Positions 1 to 4,504 of a stretch of 6,316 bases of DNA are shown piece by piece. The translations under genes and the position numbers were made by a program. The notes below the pieces were generated by a model. The model ran no database searches and had not been told where the DNA came from. It saw nothing but the letters and a program-made list of their open reading frames with translations. Every line of letters begins with the position of its first letter. The stretch's first letter is position 1. The stretch lies in the NCBI GenBank assembly GCA_001798265.1, contig MGRR01000094.1:1-6316 (forward strand), written 5' to 3'. This DNA is from Deltaproteobacteria bacterium RIFCSPHIGHO2_12_FULL_43_9 (lineage in GTDB: Bacteria; Bdellovibrionota; O2-12-FULL-43-9).

Positions 1-665
1 ATGTAGCCGACCTTGGTGTTCTTGGACCAAGAACACTGGCCGCGCATTGCATCCATGTCAACAGCAACGACATAGAGATTCTCGCGAAATACAAGACCAA
101 CATCGCGCACTGCCCCGCCTCCCAGCTCCTTTTTGAGCAGCTGGCTCCACTCCATGAATTTATAAAAAGTGGAATTTCGATTGCTATAGCAACCGATGCC
201 TCCTGCTCAAACGACGATATGGACCTCCTAAAAGAGCTAAGGATCACCGCCCTTGCCCACTCTGCAAGAAGCGGCACACCCCACATGTTCAAGGCAATGG
301 AACTCCTAAAGATGGCAACAATTAATGGCGCGAAAGCCATTGGCGTTGAAAAAGAGATTGGAACACTGGAGGCTGGTAAACGGGGAGACATAATTGTCAT
401 TAGAACAGACTCACCAAGAATGAATCCGCTTCATGATATTCCCAACACAATAGTTTTTTCCGCCTCCACCGATGAAGTAGATATTGTCATGGTCGATGGA
501 GAGATTAGATACTCAAGGGAGCTTGGGTGGCCCGGCATAAATGCGCAAGAAATAATAAATGAAGCAAACAGAGCAACAGAGCTCTTATGTAAAAAAGCAC
601 AGAAAGAGGACCCGAAAATAAAAGATTTATTTGAATCAAGATATTGGGGACAGACGTCTTTGTGA
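1..665 (+). CDS. Amidohydrolase family protein, MtaD/ATZ-TRZ-like (5' truncated)
   Basis: This is the C-terminal 220 residues of a metal-dependent hydrolase; the reading frame is open from base 3 and the start is off the window. Visible family marks are AHCIH (bases 45-56, metal-ligand histidine region), IAHCPAS at about 102-122, ATDASCSNDDMD (about 189-224; the Asp at 195-197 is the expected catalytic/metal Asp) and a C-terminal composite-domain stretch IGTLEAGKRGDIIVI. In the family these enzymes deaminate S-adenosylhomocysteine or methylthioadenosine, or dechlorinate/deaminate related ring compounds; the spacing best resembles SAH/MTA deaminases, but substrate cannot be fixed from the fragment. 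The protein ends WGQTSL, and these last residues and the TGA (663-665) are encoded by a palindromic repeat, so the native terminus was probably replaced. The next gene follows after 57 bp. Family call is firm, substrate is inference. Confidence 0.88.
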   Translation, partial: VADLGVLGPRTLAAHCIHVNSNDIEILAKYKTNIAHCPASQLLFEQLAPLHEFIKSGISIAIATDASCSNDDMDLLKELRITALAHSARSGTPHMFKAMELLKMATINGAKAIGVEKEIGTLEAGKRGDIIVIRTDSPRMNPLHDIPNTIVFSASTDEVDIVMVDGEIRYSRELGWPGINAQEIINEANRATELLCKKAQKEDPKIKDLFESRYWGQTSL

Positions 666-706
666 ACAGTTCCATTTAGGAACTGTTCACAAAGACGTCT
701 GTCCCC
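646..706. repeat. REP-like palindromic element, copy 1 (perfect 28-bp arms)
   Basis: The left arm 646-673 begins GGGGACAGACGTC and is exactly complementary to the right arm 679-706, with a 5-nt loop (ATTTA, 674-678). It overlaps the 3' end of the amidohydrolase gene and ends 16 bp before the ATG of the dehydrogenase gene. No T-run follows, so it is not a canonical intrinsic terminator. A related copy lies at 4504-4563. Elements of this shape resemble REP/PATE sequences mobilised by Y1 (IS200-like) transposases; no such transposase is in the window, so that link is inference. Confidence 0.9.
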
Positions 707-710
707 AGCA

Positions 711-716
711 AAGGAC
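711..716 (+). promoter_or_regulatory. Ribosome binding site of the dehydrogenase gene
   Basis: AAGGAC lies 6 bases before the ATG at 723, immediately after the palindromic repeat. It supports the chosen start and shows that the repeat ends just short of the translation signal. Confidence 0.7.
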
Positions 717-722
717 AAATAT

Positions 723-1754
723 ATGAAAGCCGTAGCAATTAAAAAAAATGGTAGCCTAGATGTCTTAGAACAGATAGATCTCCCCACCCCGAAACCAAAA
801 CCAAATGAGGTCCTTGTAAAAATACACGCATGCGCCCTTAACCATCTAGACATTTGGGTTCGAGAGGGTCTTAGAGGACTAAACTTAAAATTCCCACACA
901 TTCTCGGCTCTGACATTTCAGGAGAGATAGAAACAACCGGAGAATCAATCAACGATCTAAAAAAAGGGGATAAGGTTCTTTTAAACCCAGGGTTGAGTTG
1001 CGGACATTGCGCAGATTGCCTGCTGGGGCATGACAATTTCTGCCGGCAGTATAACATTATCGGCACATTACAAAATGGTGGTTACGCGCAGTTCATATCC
1101 GTCCCTAGACAGAACATTCTCCCATACCCACAAAACATGAGCTGGACAGACGCGGCGGCAATCCCTCTCACATTTTTAACCGCGTGGAACATGCTTGTTA
1201 ACAAAGCAAAGATTCAACCTGGAGAAACGGTACTTGTACTAGCCGCGGGGAGTGGCATCGGAGCAATAGCGGTTCAGATTGCGAAACTTTTTGGCTGCAC
1301 TGTAATAGCCACAGCATCAACAGAAAAAAAATTAAAACTCGCGCAGTCACTCGGTGCTGATCACCTGATAAACTACGAAAAGAAAGATTTCTCCGAAGAG
1401 GCAAGAAAAATCACAAACAAGGCTGGCGCAGATGTGGTCTTTGAGCATGTTGGAAAGGCAACATGGGAAAAATCGATTTTAGCAACCAGAACAGGTGGCA
1501 GAATTGTCACATGTGGCGCAACATCAGGGAAAGACGCCACAACAGACATCAATCATGTTTTCTTCAGACAGATTACAATCCTTGGAAATATGATGGGTAG
1601 AAAGGGAGACCTATTTAAAATTCTTGACTTCGTAAATCAAAAGAAACTAAAACCGGTCGTAGACAAGGTTCTCCCTTTAGAAAAAGCACAAGAAGCTCAC
1701 AGGATCATGGAGAGCCGCGAACAGTTTGGAAAGATAGTACTTTCGATAACATGA
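723..1754 (+). CDS. Zinc-binding MDR-family dehydrogenase / quinone-oxidoreductase-like
   Basis: A full-length 343-residue medium-chain dehydrogenase/reductase. The N-terminal GroES-like domain (about 1-140) holds NHLDIWVREG (40-49) and the structural zinc lobe with Cys93, Cys96, Cys99 and Cys107 (C-x2-C-x2-C-x7-C). The Rossmann domain carries the nucleotide motif AAGSGIGAIAVQIAK (174-188). At the positions of the catalytic zinc ligands of alcohol dehydrogenases there is Asn40 (usually Cys) and Ser63 in LGSDISGEI (usually His in GHE), so the catalytic zinc site appears absent, as in quinone oxidoreductase-like members, while the structural zinc is kept. The family catalyses NAD(P)(H)-dependent reduction or oxidation of carbonyls, enones, quinones or alcohols in the cytoplasm; the substrate is unknown. 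The ATG has AAGGAC at good spacing. The gene is close behind the amidohydrolase and may be read from the same transcript. Its stop codon abuts a long repeat region. Confidence 0.9.
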   Translation: MKAVAIKKNGSLDVLEQIDLPTPKPKPNEVLVKIHACALNHLDIWVREGLRGLNLKFPHILGSDISGEIETTGESINDLKKGDKVLLNPGLSCGHCADCLLGHDNFCRQYNIIGTLQNGGYAQFISVPRQNILPYPQNMSWTDAAAIPLTFLTAWNMLVNKAKIQPGETVLVLAAGSGIGAIAVQIAKLFGCTVIATASTEKKLKLAQSLGADHLINYEKKDFSEEARKITNKAGADVVFEHVGKATWEKSILATRTGGRIVTCGATSGKDATTDINHVFFRQITILGNMMGRKGDLFKILDFVNQKKLKPVVDKVLPLEKAQEAHRIMESREQFGKIVLSIT

Positions 1755-1786
1755 CGTCATCGTCATTCCGAGGGAGTGAAACGACC

Positions 1787-1813
1787 GAAGGAATCTCAAC
1801 GCGAGATTCCTTC
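1787..1813. repeat. 11-bp perfect inverted repeat
   Basis: GAAGGAATCTC (1787-1797) pairs with GAGATTCCTTC (1803-1813) across a 5-nt loop (AACGC). It shares its last 2 bases with the next, larger inverted repeat and lies 33 bp after the dehydrogenase stop codon. It could stabilise or end that transcript, but no T-run follows. Confidence 0.8.
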
Positions 1814-1869
1814 CCCTTCGGCCCTCCTCGCAATGACGGAAGCGTCATTGCGAGGAGGGCCGAAGGGGA
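1812..1869. repeat. 27-bp-arm perfect inverted repeat
   Basis: The left arm 1812-1838 (TCCCCTTCGG ... CAATGACG) is the exact reverse complement of the right arm 1843-1869 (CGTCATTGCG ... CGAAGGGGA), separated by only GAAG (1839-1842). It looks like two oppositely oriented copies of the CGTCATTGCGAGGAGGGCCG repeat placed head to head. Confidence 0.9.
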
Positions 1870-1928
1870 TCCTTCACTGCGTTCAGGACAGGCTCCGCAA
1901 TCTCTTTCGTCATCCTGGGGCATAACGA

Positions 1929-1991
1929 CGTCATCCTGAGGCGAAGCAACGTCATCCTGAGGCGAAGCAACGTCATCCTGAGGCGAAGCCG
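1929..1991 (+). repeat. 21-bp tandem repeat, three copies
   Basis: Three head-to-tail units start at 1929, 1950 and 1971; each begins CGTCATCCTGAGGCGAAGC. The first two are identical over all 21 bases and the third differs only in its last two (CG instead of AA), running on into AAGGATCTC. There is no spacer between units, so this is not CRISPR. Two diverged units of the same family, also 21 bp apart, lie at 2829-2870 in the same orientation. Confidence 0.92.
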
Positions 1992-2014
1992 AAGGATCTC
2001 TTTGAAAATCTTAC

Positions 2015-2087
2015 GGGGCTGTAGCTCAGTTGGGAGAGCGCTTCAATGGCATTGAAGAGGTCGTCGGTTCGATCCCGATCAGCTCCA
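2015..2087 (+). tRNA. tRNA-Ala (anticodon GGC)
   Basis: The 73-nt sequence folds as a full cloverleaf: acceptor GGGGCTG with CAGCTCC, including the G3:U70 pair that marks alanine tRNAs; D arm GCTC/GAGC; anticodon stem CTTCA/TGAAG with loop ATGGCAT, giving anticodon GGC; variable AGGTC; T arm GTCGG/CCGAT with loop TTCGATC; discriminator A. The 3' CCA is not encoded (CTT follows) and must be added after transcription. The gene begins only about 24 bp after the tandem repeat array, so its promoter must lie in or before the repeats. I see no clear -35/-10 pair in the 25 bases upstream. A short T-rich stretch (2089-2093) follows without a hairpin. Confidence 0.97.
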
Positions 2088-2120
2088 CTTTTTCTGCCGC
2101 GAATTCGTACGTTTAAAAAT

Positions 2121-2489
2121 CTATGCGGCCAAATCAAATTCAATTTTTTGATATTCAACAATAGGAGTTTTGACGGCTCGACCTTTGACCTTGGATTCCC
2201 TTATCTTCACCGCTCCAATTTCTTCAAAAAACAGTATAAGCTTATTTAGATTTGACTGATCCATTCCCGTTATTTTCGCCAGTTCATATACAGACCGGGG
2301 CTTGAGTGCCTGTATACAAATTAAAACAGAAATATTTTTAACAAATCTGTCAAAATCTTGCTTGTTATCAAACGCAATCTCAAAATGCGGCTCGACATTT
2401 CCCTTTTTTTTCTTTGCACGAATAAGTGCCCCCTTGAAATCCTCAAGCGCTTCAGTAGGTGTCTTTAAGGAAATAACTAACTTTTTCAT
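2121..2489 (-). CDS. Putative antitoxin, HVO_A0114-like winged-helix DNA-binding protein (TumA-type)
   Basis: A 122-residue protein read on the minus strand, the second gene of a two-gene operon; its ATG overlaps the TGA of the upstream toxin gene by 4 bases (2486-2489). The N-terminal part (about 1-50) is the short helical segment seen in HVO_A0114-family proteins. A winged helix-turn-helix follows at about 55-105: SVYELAKITGMDQSNLNKLI (66-85) is the HTH and IGAVKIRESKVKGRAVKTP the wing. The expected role, from family and context, is to neutralise the TumE-type toxin and to repress the operon by binding operator repeats near the promoter at about 2785-2816. The start is supported by a strong Shine-Dalgarno (GGGGGTGAG) inside the end of the toxin gene. 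The stop TAG lies at 2121-2123. The antitoxin assignment is by family and pairing, not by direct evidence. Confidence 0.82.
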   Translation of the reverse strand: MKKLVISLKTPTEALEDFKGALIRAKKKKGNVEPHFEIAFDNKQDFDRFVKNISVLICIQALKPRSVYELAKITGMDQSNLNKLILFFEEIGAVKIRESKVKGRAVKTPIVEYQKIEFDLAA

Positions 2490-2776
2490 ATTCTCACCCC
2501 CAGGTGTTGAAATATATATTTTTTAAAATCATCGACCAGCTGCCCTTCTCCCAAATACAGGTAACTAAATTCCTGATCGTCTAAGTGAATATGGTGCCCC
2601 TTCGGATGATGGTTATCCATTAGAACTCTGCTGTCCGTTTCAGTATCTATAAAAACTAATCTGTATTTAATACCATCCGGAAATCTCCTGAAATCATCAA
2701 CCGCAAAGATTTTTTGTTCCAAAACATATCGGTCCTTAACCATCTCTTTGAGATGATAAATCAAAGTTGAACTCAT
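2486..2776 (-). CDS. Putative toxin, TumE family (DUF6516)
   Basis: A 96-residue protein, first gene of the operon. Its layout matches TumE/DUF6516 proteins: N-terminal STLIYHLKEMV, a central KYRLVFIDTETDSRVLMDN, then the histidine-rich family signature DNHHPKGHHIH (54-64), and a C-terminal helix VDDFKKYIFQHL. The toxic mechanism of this family is not well known to me, so none is assigned; the conserved Asp/His cluster is the likely active or metal-binding site (inference). The ATG at 2776 fits the family's usual N-terminus. A later Met (residue 12) would remove the conserved LIYH stretch. No Shine-Dalgarno is visible before the ATG, and the predicted -10 box ends 8 bases upstream, so the mRNA may be leaderless. 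The toxin-before-antitoxin order with a 4-bp overlap is typical of this pair. Confidence 0.85.
   Translation of the reverse strand: MSSTLIYHLKEMVKDRYVLEQKIFAVDDFRRFPDGIKYRLVFIDTETDSRVLMDNHHPKGHHIHLDDQEFSYLYLGEGQLVDDFKKYIFQHLGVRI
2493..2501 (-). promoter_or_regulatory. Strong Shine-Dalgarno of the antitoxin gene
   Basis: On the minus strand GGGGGTGAG precedes the antitoxin ATG (2489) by 3 bases, which places the GGTGA core at good register to anti-SD. It lies within the last codons of the toxin gene and contrasts with the absence of any such signal before the toxin. Confidence 0.75.
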
Positions 2777-2784
2777 AGTGGTAT

Positions 2785-2811
2785 ATTATAACCTATATTG
2801 GTAAATGTCAA
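2785..2811 (-). promoter_or_regulatory. Promoter of the toxin-antitoxin operon
   Basis: On the minus strand a perfect TTGACA (2811-2806) and a perfect TATAAT (2790-2785) are separated by 15 bp, shorter than the usual 17. The expected transcription start is near 2778, two bases before the toxin ATG. The short spacer may make the promoter weak or dependent on DNA twist. Confidence 0.75.
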
Positions 2812-2816
2812 CCTAT
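2790..2816 (-). promoter_or_regulatory. Operator-like direct repeats over the promoter
   Basis: The heptamer ATAGGTT (minus strand) occurs twice, at 2796-2790 and 2816-2810, with a start-to-start distance of 20 bp, about two helical turns. One copy overlaps the edge of the -10 and the other the edge of the -35. Between them, 2791-2802 (ACCTATATTGGT) is a palindrome apart from one T/T pair. A protein bound here would cover the promoter, so this is the likely autoregulatory site of the antitoxin (inference). Confidence 0.55.
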
Positions 2817-2828
2817 GCCTATATCTTT

Positions 2829-2876
2829 GGCCATCCTGAGACGAAGCAACGTCATCCTGAGGCAAAGCCGAAGGAT
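2829..2876 (+). repeat. 21-bp tandem repeat, two diverged copies
   Basis: Units start at 2829 (GGCCATCCTGAGACGAAGCA) and 2850 (CGTCATCCTGAGGCAAAGCC), again with a 21-bp period, and run on into GAAGGAT, the same tail as the array at 1929-1991. They carry single-base differences from that array. The remaining intergenic DNA to 3027 contains a possible TTGACA (2946-2951) with a poor -10 (TACCCT, 2969-2974) and the 11-bp palindrome CCCAGGCTGGG (2980-2990), but no recognisable RNA. Confidence 0.85.
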
Positions 2877-3027
2877 ATGTTTTTGGCTGTCTAATTGACG
2901 TCTCGGTCTAAAATTAAGATTCCAAAATTGAACCGTTGTACTGAGTTGACACCCACTGCATGGTGAAATACCCTCCGTTCCCAGGCTGGGTCTTGGTATC
3001 TGGCCGTTCCGTAAGGGGGGCTGTTAT

Positions 3028-3639
3028 ATGAAAATGGGCTGTTTTTCTATCGTATTAGTTCTTTCTATTTTTTCCACCATCGCGTACGCGGAGGGAACCT
3101 ACATGGTTGTCCCGTGTTCTAAAGACAAGGATGCACCAACGTATGAGGAGATCATAGGCGATTTTGCCGTGGCCAATAATTTCTCTTCGCCGTTGCAACT
3201 GGGTAGCGGTGTTAAAATAACCGACTCGAAAGGCAAACTAGTGGGGGGGGCCATAATATCCGTCCAGAAGGAGGGCGTGAACCTTGTTTCTGTTATATTA
3301 TGCACCAATGGTTTTTCTACCTCGAACATATCGCTCAAGAAGGGCATTGATCTATCCGCATTAATGAAGGATGGGAAAGAGTCTGTTTTTGACCTGGAAG
3401 GCAGCTACCTAAATGATGACGAAAGGCTCGTGCTACCAATGTCATCAATAAAAGCCAGTGCCAGTAGTGATGAAAAGTGCAAAACATTTTACAATATTAA
3501 AATGGACATCAAGCTTCTGGTAGCTGATATTTCTGAGTGGGGTGGGGAGGAAGAGAACAAAGAGCCACCCCTTCTTGATGAAACGCTTGAGGGGACAATC
3601 TATCTGAAACTTGAAAACGTAAAGCTATCCTATAAATAG
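3028..3639 (+). CDS. Secreted hypothetical protein
   Basis: I do not recognise this 203-residue protein. It starts with a clear signal peptide: MKMGC, a hydrophobic core FSIVLVLSIFSTI and an AYA cleavage site giving a mature protein from Glu22. The mature chain has three cysteines (Cys30, Cys92, Cys151), no further membrane segments, alternating hydrophobic patterns suggesting a beta-rich fold, and an acidic stretch EWGGEEENKEPPLLDETLEG (170-189). It is presumably exported, to the periplasm if the cell has an outer membrane. The ATG at 3028 follows an AAGGGGGG run at 3013-3020; Met3 is an alternative start. Its coding sequence contains a G8 run (3243-3250, codons 72-75). The end overlaps the convergent ogt gene by 10 bp, with no terminator between them. 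Function unknown; the gene call rests on the signal peptide, RBS and uninterrupted length. Confidence 0.75.
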   Translation: MKMGCFSIVLVLSIFSTIAYAEGTYMVVPCSKDKDAPTYEEIIGDFAVANNFSSPLQLGSGVKITDSKGKLVGGAIISVQKEGVNLVSVILCTNGFSTSNISLKKGIDLSALMKDGKESVFDLEGSYLNDDERLVLPMSSIKASASSDEKCKTFYNIKMDIKLLVADISEWGGEEENKEPPLLDETLEGTIYLKLENVKLSYK

Positions 3640-4115
3640 TATTCATGTTTCAAAAGAAATGCTTTCTTATCAATTCCGCCAGTAAACCCAATTAACCGCT
3701 TATTGGAACCTATAGCCCTGTGACAAGGAACAACTATTGGAAGAGGGTTTTGACTGCATGCCATGCCTACCGCGCGAAACGCGCCACTGCTTCCTATTGA
3801 CTGCGCAATCTCTTTGTAGGTCCTGGTTTGTCCGAAAGGTATTTTTCTAAGTTCATTCCACACCCTTTTTTGAAACTTTGTCCCTTGTAAATCGAACGGC
3901 AATTCAAACACCCTTCTTTTCCCGCTAAAATATTCATTCAATTGAGATTCGGAATCCTCCAAAATTTGGCAACAACCCACATGATGCCTATTATTCGTGC
4001 CCCAATCGATAGCCAAAAGGGAGCTCATTGTAGAAACAAGTGTCAGGGTGCCAATCGGACTTTTTATAGTCTTTGAATAAATCGTGCTAGAATTAATTTT
4101 GTTTTTCATAAACAT
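3630..4115 (-). CDS. ogt: Methylated-DNA--protein-cysteine S-methyltransferase
   Basis: A 161-residue suicide DNA-repair enzyme that moves the O6-alkyl group of guanine (or O4-alkyl of thymine) to its own cysteine. The active site PCHR is at 130-133 with acceptor Cys131 in IVVPCHRAIGSNKRLIGFTGG; RAVG (Arg114, the arginine finger of the helix-turn-helix), Tyr100 and GQTRTYKEIA complete the C-terminal DNA-binding domain (about 78-160). The N-terminal domain is the short Ogt/MGMT-type, with SPIGTLTLVST; there is no Ada methyl-phosphotriester domain. Two starts are possible: ATG at 4115, or ATG at 4109 (Met3), which sits 8 bases after GTGAG and is the better spaced of the two. A minus-strand promoter candidate lies inside the divergent DCC gene. 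The 3' end overlaps the secreted-protein gene. Confidence 0.96.
   Translation of the reverse strand: MFMKNKINSSTIYSKTIKSPIGTLTLVSTMSSLLAIDWGTNNRHHVGCCQILEDSESQLNEYFSGKRRVFELPFDLQGTKFQKRVWNELRKIPFGQTRTYKEIAQSIGSSGAFRAVGMACSQNPLPIVVPCHRAIGSNKRLIGFTGGIDKKAFLLKHEYYL
4085..4093 (+). promoter_or_regulatory. Extended -10 promoter candidate for the DCC-family gene
   Basis: TGC followed by TAGAAT (5 of 6 matches to TATAAT) forms an extended -10 at 4085-4093, which would start transcription near 4100, about 33 bases before the ATG at 4133. No good -35 is present, as is allowed for extended -10 promoters. It lies inside the first codons of the oppositely oriented ogt gene. Confidence 0.4.
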
Positions 4116-4132
4116 TTCTCACGGATGGATAT

Positions 4133-4504
4133 ATGAACCACCCTAATGTACCAGTAATGCTTTATGATGGCGACTGCGGTTTTTGTCAAAAATGGATTAA
4201 AAAGTGGGATAAAATCACAATTGGAAAGGTAGTTTATTTGCCATATCAAGAGCATTTGGGTTCATATCCACAAATTACCAAAAAGGCCTGCCAGGAAGCT
4301 GTTCAACTCATTATGCCGGATAAAACAGTCTACTCAGGAGCACATGCTGCTCTTAAAGCCCTGTCGCTTGCAGGAAAATACAAAATTTTGCTCTGGAAAT
4401 ATGAGCATATCCCACTTTTTGGACCATTTTGTGAATTTGTTTATCGCCAAATTGCAAGGCATAGAACGAATTTATCTGGCAAAAAATGCGGTTTAGATCA
4501 ATAG
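4133..4504 (+). CDS. DCC-family (DUF393) thiol-disulfide oxidoreductase
   Basis: A 123-residue protein of the DCC/DUF393 family, a thioredoxin-like group named for its DxxCxxC-type motif. The motif YDGDCGFCQKW (11-21) with Cys15 and Cys18 is present near the N-terminus. LPYQ at 36-39 and the YSGAHAALKAL region (66-76) are typical, as is the C-terminal YRQIARHRTNLSGKKCG. Length is normal for the family (about 110-140). Biochemical function is poorly defined; a redox role is inferred from the cysteine pair. The ATG follows GGATGG within the 17-bp gap to the divergent ogt gene. The stop TAG (4502-4504) shares its last base with a palindromic repeat. Confidence 0.9.
   Translation: MNHPNVPVMLYDGDCGFCQKWIKKWDKITIGKVVYLPYQEHLGSYPQITKKACQEAVQLIMPDKTVYSGAHAALKALSLAGKYKILLWKYEHIPLFGPFCEFVYRQIARHRTNLSGKKCGLDQ
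4161..4189 (-). promoter_or_regulatory. Promoter candidate for ogt, inside the DCC-family gene
   Basis: On the minus strand TTGACA (4189-4184) and CATAAA (4166-4161, 4 of 6) are 17 bp apart. Transcription would start near 4154, about 40 bases before the ogt start. The -35 falls on the codons of the second cysteine of the DCC motif. Confidence 0.4.

Larger units (their letters stand above)
1755..2000. repeat. Interspersed repeat cluster between dehydrogenase gene and tRNA-Ala
   Basis: The stretch is built almost entirely of short dispersed repeats of the CGTCATTGCGAGG and CGTCATCCTGAGG kinds, common in intergenic DNA of many uncultured bacteria. Their translations give the familiar spurious peptides CPERSEGSPSALL and VIARRAEGDPSLRSGQAPQS. 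In order it contains an 11-bp hairpin (1787-1813), a 27-bp-arm inverted repeat (1812-1869), a segment with the GTTCAGGACAGGCTC core (1880-1894), and three tandem 21-bp units (1929-1991) that end in CGAAGGATCTC. No protein gene is supported here. Confidence 0.85.

Noticed and set aside
646..706. Intrinsic transcription terminator
   Set aside because: The stem is long and perfect but no T-run follows on either strand, so it is annotated as a repeat element.
431..1066. 211-codon minus-strand open frame
   Set aside because: It lies antisense across the amidohydrolase 3' end, the hairpin and the dehydrogenase N-terminus, both well supported; its translation is Ser/Cys/Phe-rich with no domain features.
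1705..1939. Open frames on both strands in the repeat cluster
   Set aside because: Their translations are the recurrent peptides of dispersed repeats (CPERSEGSPSALL, LRSGQAPQS), which appear in many genomes as spurious ORFs.
1929..1991. Possible CRISPR array
   Set aside because: The 21-bp units are directly adjacent with no spacers and no cas gene is present.
1973..2249. Open frames overlapping the tRNA on both strands
   Set aside because: They run through a complete cloverleaf tRNA and the antitoxin gene and have no RBS or family features.
2895..2974. Promoter or riboswitch before the secreted-protein gene
   Set aside because: TTGACG 2895-2900 has no -10 at proper spacing, and TTGACA 2946-2951 is followed only by a 3-of-6 -10. 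The sequence matches no riboswitch consensus I know.
2060..3000. tRNA 3' end as an integration (att) site for a mobile island carrying the TA operon
   Set aside because: I found no second copy of the tRNA 3' end downstream and no integrase gene in the window.
3099..3347. 82-codon minus-strand frame opposite the secreted-protein gene
   Set aside because: No RBS or domain; the sense frame has a signal peptide, an RBS and full length.
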